A stretch of 7,756 nt of DNA from NCBI RefSeq assembly GCF_014672695.1, contig NZ_CP053923.1:2395884-2403639 (forward strand), read 5' to 3'. The notes beneath the pieces were generated by a model that saw only the letters and a program-made list of their open reading frames with translations, had not been told where the DNA came from and searched no databases. Each line of letters begins with the position of its first letter. The stretch's first letter is position 1. Made by a program: the position numbers and the translations under genes. Below, piece by piece: positions 1 to 6,358 of the stretch. Source of the DNA: Defluviicoccus vanus. Lineage in GTDB: Bacteria > Pseudomonadota > Alphaproteobacteria > Rhodospirillales > Defluviicoccaceae.

Positions 1-1
1 A

Positions 2-436
2 AAGCGTGATGCGCAGGGCTTTGAGCCTTACGCCCGACAGATGGCGATTCTGTTTCGCAACGAGCCGATCATTCTCGAAGAGCTGCTGGCCGGCCTTTTC
101 CAGATCGCCCGCGCCGACGGCGGCGTTTCCAGCGCCAAGCTTACCTTCCTGCGTCGGGTGGCCGAAATCCTCGGCGTCGACGCCAACCGCTTTGCCCGAG
201 TGCGTGATCGTTACCTGCCGTCGTCTGCGCCCGATCCCTATCAGGTTCTCGGCGTCAGTGCCGACCTCAGCGACGATGAAATCAAGAAGGCTTACCGCCG
301 GCTGATTCGCGAGCACCACCCGGACACCCTGGTGGCGCGTGGCCTGCCCCGGGAGTTTGTGATCCAGGCCAACGAACGAATGGCTTCGATCAACGCCGCC
401 TACGACGAGATCAACAAACGGCGCGGCCTCAGTTGA
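2..436 (+). CDS. TerB/DnaJ-domain co-chaperone, DjlA-like (5' partial)
   Basis: This is the 3' part of a co-chaperone gene; the frame is open to the left edge, so the true start lies outside the window. The visible 144 codons begin with the end of a TerB-like helical domain (residues such as ILFRNEPIILEELLAGLF and IARADGGVS). A linker follows, then a C-terminal J domain starting at DPYQVLGVSADLS. The J-domain signature HPD lies at bases 317-325 and is intact, so stimulation of a DnaK-type ATPase is expected. An internal ATG at 41 exists, but the TerB similarity continues upstream of it, so 41 is not the start. The order TerB then J matches DjlA, whose N-terminal membrane anchor would be off-window. 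The stop codon overlaps the start of the next gene by 4 bases, which suggests translational coupling. Family is confident; the exact orthologue is less so. Confidence 0.9.
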   Translation, partial: KRDAQGFEPYARQMAILFRNEPIILEELLAGLFQIARADGGVSSAKLTFLRRVAEILGVDANRFARVRDRYLPSSAPDPYQVLGVSADLSDDEIKKAYRRLIREHHPDTLVARGLPREFVIQANERMASINAAYDEINKRRGLS

Positions 437-1329
437 GCGGCCGCGTTCGCCGGCTCCGTCCCTCCGATACTCTTGCGGCGCTGGTGGTGGTTCTCCTCTG
501 GGGGCTCAACTTCATCGCCGGCAAGATCGGCTTGCGCGAATTGCCGCCATTTCTCATGCTGGCGGAGCGGTTCGCCCTGGTGGCGATGCTGCTGCTGCCT
601 TTTCTGCGCCGTATGCCGCGCCAGCGCCTGCCACTGGTGCTGTTGTTGTCGATGGTGCTTGGTGTTGGCCACTTCGGTCTGATGTTTGCCGGTCTCGCCG
701 GCGTCGATGCCGGACCGGCGGCGATCGCTATCCAACTGACCATCCCTTTCAGCGCCATCCTCGCCGCGGTCTGCTTTGGCGAGCGGATGGGCGTACTACA
801 GATCGCCGGGTTGGGGCTGGCTTTTGTCGGCGTTTATCTGTTGGCAGGCGAGCCGGCGCGGCCGCTCAGCGTTTTTCATCTGCTGCTGGTGGTGGGCGCC
901 GCCTTTGCCTGGGCCGTTGCCAACGTGGTGATCAAGCGGCTCGGGCGGGTGAACGTCTTCGCCCTCAACGGCTGGATGGCGCTCTTCGCCACGCCGCAGC
1001 TGCTGCTGGTGAGCCTGTTGGTGGAATCGGGGCAACGCCAAGCGGTAGCGGCAGCGGACTGGACGGCCTACGCGGCGGTGGTCTACATGGCCGTCTGTTC
1101 GTCGATCATCGCCTACGGCCTGTGGTATTACCTGATTGAACGCTATCCGATGAACATGGTGGTTCCCATGACCCTGTTGTCGCCGGTGCTGGCGGTGCTG
1201 CTGGCGGTGCTGCTGCTGGACGAGCCCTTGAACATGGCGACCATCCTAGGCGGTGTGCTGACGCTGAGCGGGGTGGCCATCATCGAGATGCTGCGGCCAG
1301 CGAGCGTCGAGGCGGAGCCGTTGCCGTGA
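433..1329 (+). CDS. EamA/DMT-family inner-membrane transporter
   Basis: A 298-residue, very hydrophobic protein of normal length for the drug/metabolite transporter superfamily. It shows two tandem EamA repeats, roughly residues 12-140 and 150-287, about five membrane helices each. The N-terminal segment LVVVLLWGLNFIAGKIGL and the following LPPFLMLAERF are typical of the family, and resemble the E. coli amino-acid-metabolite exporter EamA as I recall it. The second repeat has AFAWAVANVVIKRLGR and ends in ALLLDEPLN...GVLTLSGVAII. Substrate cannot be read from sequence; efflux of amino acids or small metabolites is the usual role. The start is TTG at 433, overlapping the previous stop as TTGA. 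No strong Shine-Dalgarno sequence is visible, so coupled translation is likely. The C-terminus overlaps the amidase start by 4 bases. Confidence 0.9.
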   Translation: MSGRVRRLRPSDTLAALVVVLLWGLNFIAGKIGLRELPPFLMLAERFALVAMLLLPFLRRMPRQRLPLVLLLSMVLGVGHFGLMFAGLAGVDAGPAAIAIQLTIPFSAILAAVCFGERMGVLQIAGLGLAFVGVYLLAGEPARPLSVFHLLLVVGAAFAWAVANVVIKRLGRVNVFALNGWMALFATPQLLLVSLLVESGQRQAVAAADWTAYAAVVYMAVCSSIIAYGLWYYLIERYPMNMVVPMTLLSPVLAVLLAVLLLDEPLNMATILGGVLTLSGVAIIEMLRPASVEAEPLP

Positions 1330-2021
1330 TCATTGAGCGTCCGTCACCCAACTTCGGCGATCGCGGCGGCCAGCCGGTGGATATGCTGGTCATCCACTAT
1401 ACCGGGATGGAAACCGCGGGCGTCGCCCTCGACCGGCTGCTGGATCCGGCAGCGCAGGTCAGCGCCCATTATCTGATCGACGAGGATGGCGGCGTTTACC
1501 GCCTGGTGGAGGAGGCGAAGCGGGCATGGCACGCTGGCGTCTCCTTCTGGCGCGGCGCCACCGACATCAATCGCCGCTCCATCGGCATCGAACTGGTCAA
1601 TCCCGGGCACCGGTTTGGCTATCGCCCCTTTAGCGAGGCACAGATGGCGGTGCTGGTCGACCTCTGCATCGACATCGTCCGTCGCCATGGTATTCCGGCG
1701 CGTAACGTCGTCGGTCATTCCGACGTTGCGCCGCGGCGCAAGGAAGACCCGGGCGAGTTCTTCGATTGGCGGCGGCTGGCCGAGGCACACGTGGGCTTGT
1801 GGCCGGGCGAAGCCGACGCATGCAGCATGGACCCGGAGCACGTCGCGGCGATGCTGGCCGCCATCGGCTACGAGACGGTGGATCGGCTGGCCAGCCTGCG
1901 TGCCTTCCAGCGCCATTTCCGCCCTGCTCGCGTCAATGGTCGCATCGATTTCGAAACGGCGCGCCGGCTGCAGGCGCTATGCGCGCTGTGTGAGGCAGAC
2001 AGCGCGCTGGTTACGGACTAA
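1326..2021 (+). CDS. N-acetylmuramoyl-L-alanine amidase (Amidase_2, AmiD/AmpD type)
   Basis: A zinc amidase that cleaves between N-acetylmuramic acid and L-alanine in peptidoglycan fragments. The Amidase_2 fold covers residues about 15-160. Predicted zinc ligands are H24 (in VIHYTG), H131 (in VVGHSD) and D141 (in RKEDPGEFFDW). E89 (in SIGIELVN) and K139 match the catalytic Glu and Lys of E. coli AmiD in relative spacing. Residues about 168-225 look like a short peptidoglycan-binding helical domain (AMLAAIGY, LRAFQRHFRP, GRIDFETARRLQALC). No signal peptide or lipobox is visible, so a cytoplasmic AmpD-like recycling role is favoured even though the architecture is AmiD-like. The start is GTG at 1326, overlapping the permease stop as GTGA, with GGAG at 1314-1317. 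Third gene of a coupled set. Confidence 0.92.
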   Translation: MIIERPSPNFGDRGGQPVDMLVIHYTGMETAGVALDRLLDPAAQVSAHYLIDEDGGVYRLVEEAKRAWHAGVSFWRGATDINRRSIGIELVNPGHRFGYRPFSEAQMAVLVDLCIDIVRRHGIPARNVVGHSDVAPRRKEDPGEFFDWRRLAEAHVGLWPGEADACSMDPEHVAAMLAAIGYETVDRLASLRAFQRHFRPARVNGRIDFETARRLQALCALCEADSALVTD

Positions 2022-2079
2022 GGTTCGGCGCCCGTCCGCGACAACCGTCGCCAGTGATCGTTCCCGGCGGGCAATCACC

Positions 2080-2084
2080 GGAGG
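2080..2084 (+). promoter_or_regulatory. Shine-Dalgarno GGAGG that sets the start at 2090
   Basis: GGAGG lies 5 bases before the ATG at 2090. It decides against the in-frame upstream GTG at 2054, which has no such site and would bury the signal peptide behind 12 extra residues. Confidence 0.75.
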
Positions 2085-2089
2085 CAAGG

Positions 2090-2824
2090 ATGTCCCGCAG
2101 CCTTATTCGGCTGACTCTCATCACAGTCGCAATGGCGACGCTCGCGGCAGCACCGTTAGCGGCGGCGGAGCGCGAGCTGACGCCACTGGATACCAAGCTG
2201 TCCGATGCCGCGATCGACGCGCGGATTCGCTTTATCGAGGAGCGGCTCGACGCCAGCAAGATGCATGGCCAGATCTGGTATTGGAGCTGGTTGAGCGTCA
2301 ACAGCGTCTCGGCCGTCGGCCTTGGCGTTTTTGCCGGTCTCGCCGACGATAAGGACGATCGGGTCAACAACGGCGTTAACGCCGGCATCGCAGCGTTGGG
2401 CGTCGTCGACGTGCTGTTTCGCCCCTTGCAGGCGCGCCTGGGTGCGTCGCCGGTCAGCGGCCTGCCGGAGGAGACGCGCGAGGAAAAGATCGACAAGCTG
2501 CGCGCCCAGCGAGGCGTTGTTGCAGGCGAATGCCGAGCGGGCGGAGGAGCGTACCGATTGGCGGATGCACGCGGGGAGCCTGGCGTTGGCCGGGGCAGCG
2601 GGATTGGCGATCGGCCTAGCCGGCGATCCGGTGGACGCAGCGATCTCCGCCGCCGCCAACGCCATCGGCGGCGTGGTCTATCTGCTTTCGGCACCGGCCG
2701 CTCCGCCGCCGACTGGCGCGATTACCAAAAGATGACGGGCAAGGATGTCGTCACCACCGATATCCGCCTCAGCGTCAACATGCTTCCGGGCGGCGGCCGT
2801 CTGGGTCTCGCCTATACTTGGTAG
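2090..2824 (+). CDS. Exported protein of unknown function with apparent compensating frameshifts
   Basis: I do not recognise the family. As sequenced it gives 244 residues. Residues 1-26 form a good signal peptide (RSLIRLTLITVAMATLAAAP, then AAA before ERE), so the product is exported. The next part has two hydrophobic stretches (SVNSVSAVGLGVFAGLA; NAGIAALGVVDVLF), and the end is RLSVNMLPGGGRLGLAYTW with a terminal aromatic residue. From about base 2510 to about 2690-2715 the annotated frame turns into Arg/Gly-rich text. The +1 frame there encodes a natural-looking segment (EALLQANAERAEERTDW, then LALAGAAGLAIGLAG and AAANAIGGVVYLL) with mostly G or C third positions. One extra base near 2510 and one missing base near 2700 would explain this. 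The gene follows the amidase after 68 bases and could be co-transcribed with it. Confidence 0.7.
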   Translation: MSRSLIRLTLITVAMATLAAAPLAAAERELTPLDTKLSDAAIDARIRFIEERLDASKMHGQIWYWSWLSVNSVSAVGLGVFAGLADDKDDRVNNGVNAGIAALGVVDVLFRPLQARLGASPVSGLPEETREEKIDKLRAQRGVVAGECRAGGGAYRLADARGEPGVGRGSGIGDRPSRRSGGRSDLRRRQRHRRRGLSAFGTGRSAADWRDYQKMTGKDVVTTDIRLSVNMLPGGGRLGLAYTW

Positions 2825-2916
2825 GGTGCGGCGTGAACCGCCCCACCCCGATCCGTCGCGCAGACCTGAAAGCTCCGCTTCGCCAAGTCGATCGCCAAGA
2901 CATGAACTTCTGGCAT
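2812..2916 (-). pseudogene. IS110-family transposase, N-terminal fragment
   Basis: Reading leftwards from the ATG at 2916-2914 gives a 34-residue frame beginning MPEVHVLAIDLAKRSFQVC, then ATDRGGAV. This is the start of the RuvC-like DEDD domain of IS110-family recombinases; D10 in AIDLAK is the first catalytic acid. A good Shine-Dalgarno sequence (AGAGGG, plus-strand 2921-2926) sits 4 bases before the ATG. Recognisable similarity ends at about 2833, after GGAV. The frame then runs into non-homologous sequence and a stop at 2812-2814, which lies inside the end of the exported-protein gene. Roughly nine tenths of a normal IS110 transposase is absent, so this cannot be active. The identification rests on family motifs recalled from memory. 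Confidence 0.75.
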
Positions 2917-3113
2917 GTGTCCCTCTTTCCATTGCGCCACCGTGGCGCTGACCAGCATCGTATGATGCCGGCCGAAGGGGGCATCCACCCCATCAGTTCA
3001 GTCTTCTTTCTCGACCGGCTTTCACGCAAGGTGAGCTCCTTGGCGAGAAGGGCAACGAAGCGCGTGCCAATGAGGGCTACCCACGGTGCAGGATCAGCAA
3101 ATAAGCTGTCGAG
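2917..3113 (-). mobile_element. Probable retained leader (left end) of the IS110 remnant
   Basis: The stretch directly upstream of the transposase fragment holds no convincing gene. Because the fragment keeps its own start codon and ribosome site, this DNA is probably the IS110 5' non-coding end, where many IS110 elements encode a bridge RNA. The outer boundary is not visible; 3113 is only a guess. A minus-strand frame open from 3125 down to 2775 also reads protein-like at its beginning (DSLFADPAPWVALIGTRF, then VALLAKELTLRES), so part of this stretch may instead be a fragment of an unrelated gene. Confidence 0.35.
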
Positions 3114-3114
3114 T

Positions 3115-3129
3115 CTAATCCTTGATTAG
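3115..3129 (-). terminator. Small hairpin just after the GT2 gene
   Basis: CTAATC, loop CTT, GATTAG forms a perfect 6-bp stem 6 bases beyond the GT2 stop codon on the minus strand. There is no T tract after it and the stem is AT-rich, so it is at best a weak terminator or a transcript-end stabiliser. Confidence 0.25.
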
Positions 3130-3135
3130 GGAGCC

Positions 3136-4179
3136 TTACGCAGCTCCTTCGCTGCGCCTTTTGCCAGCGGTCGGGGGCTCGATTGGTAAAACTGCAAGGT
3201 AGTGCAGCCTTTTCACTTCCCGTCTGCCAATCGTCACAGTATCGAGAACGAGACCGCAGGCGAGGGCCATAAACGCCAAAAGCATCAGCCCAGTCGAAAG
3301 TACTGCGGTCGGAAGACGTGGCACTAGGCCGGTCGCGAAGTAGTCGAGGAAAATTGGGATAGCGAGCAGAATCGCCGTCACCGCGAACATCGCGGCGATG
3401 CTGGCGAAGAACTGCAGCGGCCGCTCTTCCTTAATAAACAGCAGGATCGTGCGGGCGATGCGCACGCCGTCACGTAGCGTATTGAGCTTGCTCACTGAAG
3501 CGCCCTGGCGCGCTCGGTAGGTGGTATCGATTTCGCGGACCTTCATCCGCAGTTCGAGCGCGTGGATCGTCAACTCGGTCTCGATCTCGAAGCCGCTGGA
3601 GAGCGAGGGAAACGACTTGACAAAGCGGCGCGAGAAGACGCGGTAGCCGGAGAGCATATCGCCGAACTGCCGGCCGAACACGGCGCCAACCATGCCGGTG
3701 AGCAGCCTGTTACCGAAACGGTGGCCGAGGCGATAAGCCGCCTGCTCGCTCGTCACCCGCGCTGCATTGACCATGTCGAGCTGCTCGCCGACGAGGGCCG
3801 TGATAAGCTCCGGGGCGCGGCTGGCGTCGTAGGTGTCGTCACCATCGACCATGACGTACACGTCAGCATCGATGTCGCCGAACATCCGGCGCACTACGTT
3901 TCCCTTGCCCTGTAACGGCTCCCTGCGAACAATCGCTCCAGCAGCGGCGGCAATCGCAGCTGTGCTGTCGGTCGAGTTGTTGTCGTAGACGTGGATCGCC
4001 GCAGTCGGCAGCGCGGCGCGGAAATCGGCGACCACACGCCCGATCGTGGTGGCTTCGTCGTAGCAGGGTATAAGAACAGCAATTTTAAGCTGCCGCTGCT
4101 CGATCCATCCCGTAAACACACGACCTTCTGTGACCATCGCCTGCTGTGCCCCTCCGCGTTGTTGCTCTATGGGAGCCAT
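3136..4179 (-). CDS. GT2 glycosyltransferase, DPM1/polyprenyl-phosphate type with two C-terminal membrane helices
   Basis: A GT-A-fold enzyme expected to move a sugar from a nucleotide donor, most likely onto a polyprenyl phosphate on the cytoplasmic face. In the 347-residue frame, the fold starts at KIAVLIPCYDEATTIG (from residue 32). It continues with VYDNNSTDST (from 64), LQGKGNVVRRMF (from 89), the metal-binding DGDD (112-115) and MLSGYRVFSRRFVKSFP (from 175). An amphipathic segment (IKEERPLQFF) leads into two membrane helices, about 257-280 and 290-315. The start is uncertain. ATG at 4179 has only weak upstream pairing. ATG at 4137 (residue 15) has GGAGGGG 11 bases ahead, and the fold begins well after both. 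The gene lies 52 bases after the GT39 gene, in the same direction, and is probably co-transcribed. An imperfect inverted repeat (4213-4230) lies between them. Sugar and acceptor are unknown. Confidence 0.88.
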   Translation of the reverse strand: MAPIEQQRGGAQQAMVTEGRVFTGWIEQRQLKIAVLIPCYDEATTIGRVVADFRAALPTAAIHVYDNNSTDSTAAIAAAAGAIVRREPLQGKGNVVRRMFGDIDADVYVMVDGDDTYDASRAPELITALVGEQLDMVNAARVTSEQAAYRLGHRFGNRLLTGMVGAVFGRQFGDMLSGYRVFSRRFVKSFPSLSSGFEIETELTIHALELRMKVREIDTTYRARQGASVSKLNTLRDGVRIARTILLFIKEERPLQFFASIAAMFAVTAILLAIPIFLDYFATGLVPRLPTAVLSTGLMLLAFMALACGLVLDTVTIGRREVKRLHYLAVLPIEPPTAGKRRSEGAA

Positions 4180-4231
4180 TATCGGACCGCCGCTTTCCCT
4201 GTTCTAGCTGCCGCCTGAGACAGTCTCGGCC

Positions 4232-5815
4232 TTAGTGAGGCTCGTGTGGGTATATGATGCCCCAGGCGAGTGAGAGGGGCGGTAGGTCGGCCGCGGTTCG
4301 CCAAGGCAGCACGATATTTGGCTGAACCTCCATTGTCGGGAATAACTGTTTTGGATCGCTCCCGGAGAGCCATCCAGGGTAAGTTCCATAAGCCTTGAAG
4401 TCCGCTTCCGGGTTCCAGACCACCAAGGCGCCGCGTCGGTTGACGTCCTCGATGTCGATCCACGGGGAGTCGGCGGCAGTCCCGTTACGAACAACCAGCG
4501 GATGATCCGGGGAGAAGAAGCTCACATGGCCAGCGATCCACTTGCTTCCAATTACGTAAGCGATGGGAGTGCCGACCTTCGCGTGCCACGACCGGGTCAG
4601 CACTTCCGCCAAATCCTCCGCTGGAAACGCCGACTCTTTCGCATTACGGGCGAAGAGATGTGCTCCTGGCCTACCGCTGAGATGGGGAGCGAGAGTGTTT
4701 GCCGCCGCGTAGGCAGTGGCAACGAGCCCGAAGGTCATGACCCATGCGCCAAGAAAGCGTTTAAGCCCTCCTTCGCTGACCGAGGGAACCACGAACACCA
4801 CGGCAAACAAACCGGTGAATGACCACATGGCATAGCTCCAATGAGCCCTGAACCACATGCCGGTCAATGCGGCCAGCGTCCACGTCACGACAATCGGTGC
4901 GAGCGCAAAAACGGCAACGAAGCGCCGATCGAACCGGGTCGGTGTTCCCGCGAGCACGATCGACTTCGTGACGTGTCTGGCATCCCGCAGCGCAATGACC
5001 AGGAGGGCCGCAAGAGCGACGAGGCCCAGTTGGCTGATTGTGAAGCCCCCGAGCGCGGCGAAGCGCTCGGCGATCCCATCCGTCCTGCGGGCGCTCTCAG
5101 CAAATCGGTGAACCGTTGGTAAGTTATGGGTGAAAATCCACCAGAGATGCGGAGAAAGCAGGAACAAACAGACCGCTGCTGTCAGATAAGGACCCGCCTT
5201 CTGCAAGCATCGCCGCGCCTGCGGCTCGATGAGTATGAAGCCGATCATGACCAGAGCCAGGATTGCGCCGACATATTTCGCGTAGGCGGCGCCGGCAAGC
5301 CAGACTCCCAACAGCAACCAGTCGAGGCGGCGATTGTAAAGGAGAGCACGGTATAGGGACCACGTCGCAAGCGTCCAGAATGGGACCACGATCAGGTCGG
5401 GAAAGAGGTTCGGCGTCATGAAATTGAAGAAGACGACGCCTTCCAGGCTCAGAACCGAGACGAAAGCACCGTTGGGTGTGACAATCAGCCGGGCGAGCAG
5501 CCAGACGGCAAGAAAGCCGACCGCGATGAGTAGCTGGCTGAGGAGGTAGATGGCCCACCGCTGGTAGCCCACGAGAGAATCCGTAGCACCGATGATCCAA
5601 GCCTGCAGCGGCGGGTGAATGTAGCTGAGCTGCCACCCCTGGCCCCAGATCACGCCTTCGACAGTGTCGACGGGCAGCGAATGGGTAAATATCAACGGTA
5701 ATGCAGTCCAGACAAGAACGTGTAGCGACAGAAAACCGAAGAAAAATAGCGCTAGCGACTGGGATTTCTCCCCGTCGAGAGATAAAATTCGAAGCGTACC
5801 GGCGGTTATTGTCAT
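4232..5815 (-). CDS. GT39-family (PMT_2/ArnT-like) membrane glycosyltransferase
   Basis: A 527-residue polytopic membrane protein with an N-terminal helix (about 20-42), then the first extracytoplasmic loop carrying DTVEG (D50, E53) and YIHPPLQAW (H67-P-P-L). This acid pair and HPPL motif are typical of bacterial GT39/PMT_2 proteins that use polyprenyl-phosphate sugars as donors. About ten further hydrophobic segments run to around residue 390 (for example VLSLEGVVFFNFMTPNLFPD and AAVCLFLLSPHLWWIF). A soluble C-terminal domain of about 130 residues follows, facing outside by analogy with ArnT. The acceptor (lipid A, other glycan, hopanoid or protein) cannot be told. The ATG at 5815 is preceded by AGGT with about 8 bases of spacing. 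It leads the two-gene minus-strand unit, with the GT2 enzyme next as the likely donor-making partner. Length and topology are normal; no damage is seen. Confidence 0.85.
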   Translation of the reverse strand: MTITAGTLRILSLDGEKSQSLALFFFGFLSLHVLVWTALPLIFTHSLPVDTVEGVIWGQGWQLSYIHPPLQAWIIGATDSLVGYQRWAIYLLSQLLIAVGFLAVWLLARLIVTPNGAFVSVLSLEGVVFFNFMTPNLFPDLIVVPFWTLATWSLYRALLYNRRLDWLLLGVWLAGAAYAKYVGAILALVMIGFILIEPQARRCLQKAGPYLTAAVCLFLLSPHLWWIFTHNLPTVHRFAESARRTDGIAERFAALGGFTISQLGLVALAALLVIALRDARHVTKSIVLAGTPTRFDRRFVAVFALAPIVVTWTLAALTGMWFRAHWSYAMWSFTGLFAVVFVVPSVSEGGLKRFLGAWVMTFGLVATAYAAANTLAPHLSGRPGAHLFARNAKESAFPAEDLAEVLTRSWHAKVGTPIAYVIGSKWIAGHVSFFSPDHPLVVRNGTAADSPWIDIEDVNRRGALVVWNPEADFKAYGTYPGWLSGSDPKQLFPTMEVQPNIVLPWRTAADLPPLSLAWGIIYPHEPH

Positions 5816-5990
5816 AAAATTACCTAGTCATTGTAGAAAGATATCGCACGCATGCCATACATAATATATCTATCTAATTAATTCCATAAATATGTGTAAA
5901 GTTTATATAATAATTATGTCTTCACTTAGACACAAAATATTTTATATTTAACATGATGTTGTGCAACGCCTGTCATTGATTGTCCGATTA
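5816..5990 (-). promoter_or_regulatory. AT-rich upstream region, likely promoter of the GT39-GT2 unit
   Basis: Composition changes abruptly to AT-rich here, most strongly between about 5850 and 5955, in an otherwise GC-rich window. On the minus strand a possible sigma-70 pair is TTTACA (5900-5895), an 18-base spacer, then TAGATA (5876-5871). Another is TTGCAC followed 16 bases on by TAAAAT, further upstream. Both are pattern matches only. Such AT-rich leaders of acquired genes are common targets of xenogeneic silencers (MucR/Ros in alphaproteobacteria); that is inference. No coding frame is supported in this stretch. Confidence 0.45.
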
Positions 5991-6077
5991 GATCGGTATG
6001 TTGTAGGCAGCAGCGTGCTGGAGGGTGCCGCCGATGTCGAGGAGGGAGCGGAATGACGTTACTCCCGGACTCCGGAC

Positions 6078-6114
6078 CGGTCGGTTAAAGTGCCGACCGA
6101 TTTGGAGGGGTGCG
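6078..6114 (+). mobile_element. Leader of the IS3-type fragment with inverted repeat and ribosome site
   Basis: CGGTCGG (6078-6084) and CCGACCG (6093-6099) form a perfect 7-bp inverted repeat with an 8-base spacer. GGAGGGG (6104-6110) follows, 4 bases before the OrfA ATG at 6115. The repeat probably belongs to the left end of the IS remnant. The outer end of the element could not be placed, and nothing else is recognised between 5991 and 6077. Confidence 0.4.
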
Positions 6115-6204
6115 ATGACCAAGCAGACGAGGCGGTGGTTTCCGCCGGAGTACAAGGAGTAGGCGGTTGCACGCCTGTTGGCGTCGCAGCGCTCTCGGAG
6201 GTAA
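6115..6204 (+). pseudogene. IS3-family OrfA N-terminal fragment with nonsense codon
   Basis: From the ATG at 6115 the frame reads MTKQTRRWFPPEYKE, a TAG at 6160-6162, then AVARLLASQRS and a second stop at 6202-6204. The text is typical of the start of the helix-turn-helix OrfA of IS3-family elements. In that family the interrupted position is commonly glutamine or lysine, so TAG is probably a C-to-T change of CAG. The helix-turn-helix domain is not completed: the sequence passes into IS1595-like DNA on the opposite strand at roughly 6180-6200. A good Shine-Dalgarno sequence remains. It is a dead fragment; assignment below family level is not possible. Confidence 0.6.
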
Positions 6205-6358
6205 ACGGTTTTCCGCCATGTAGCCATTCTTTCGCATGGCCACACGCCGGATAGCGGAAGTCCGCCGGCGAGCGCACGATGAACAGCCAAGCCGCGCAGG
6301 CGGCTTCATTCGGGAAGCGTCGCTGTAAGTCGATGAGCGAGGTCGGGACGTCGGACAT
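6181..6358 (-). pseudogene. IS1595-family transposase N-terminal (zinc-ribbon) fragment
   Basis: Reading leftwards from the ATG at 6358-6356 gives MSDVPTSLIDLQRRFPNEAA, CAAWLF, then FRYPACGHAKEWLHGGKPFT. This is the N-terminal zinc-ribbon of IS1595-type (ISXO2-like) transposases. GAGG lies 7 bases ahead of the ATG on the minus strand. The first ribbon cysteine, usually FRCPxCG, is tyrosine here (TAC). The second Cys pair, expected shortly after KPFT, is also lost (FTSESAAT where family members have a pattern like FTYECxxC). After about 6181 the frame is only the antisense of the IS3 fragment. The catalytic domain is absent. The left boundary is approximate. Confidence 0.7.

Noticed and set aside
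1344..1916. A 190-codon open frame on the minus strand
   Set aside because: It lies wholly antisense to the amidase, whose zinc and catalytic residues are all present. It is a shadow of GC-rich coding.
2054..2089. GTG at 2054 as start of the exported protein
   Set aside because: The ATG at 2090 has GGAGG 5 bases ahead and begins a proper signal peptide. The extension adds residues with no such features.
1486..2352. A 288-codon plus-strand frame spanning the amidase and the exported-protein gene
   Set aside because: Its translation is Arg/Ser/Trp-rich without domains and it crosses two better supported genes in another frame.
4502..5122. Plus-strand frames of 93-106 codons within the GT39 gene
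   Set aside because: They are antisense to a clear polytopic membrane protein and are charged, low-complexity and without motifs.
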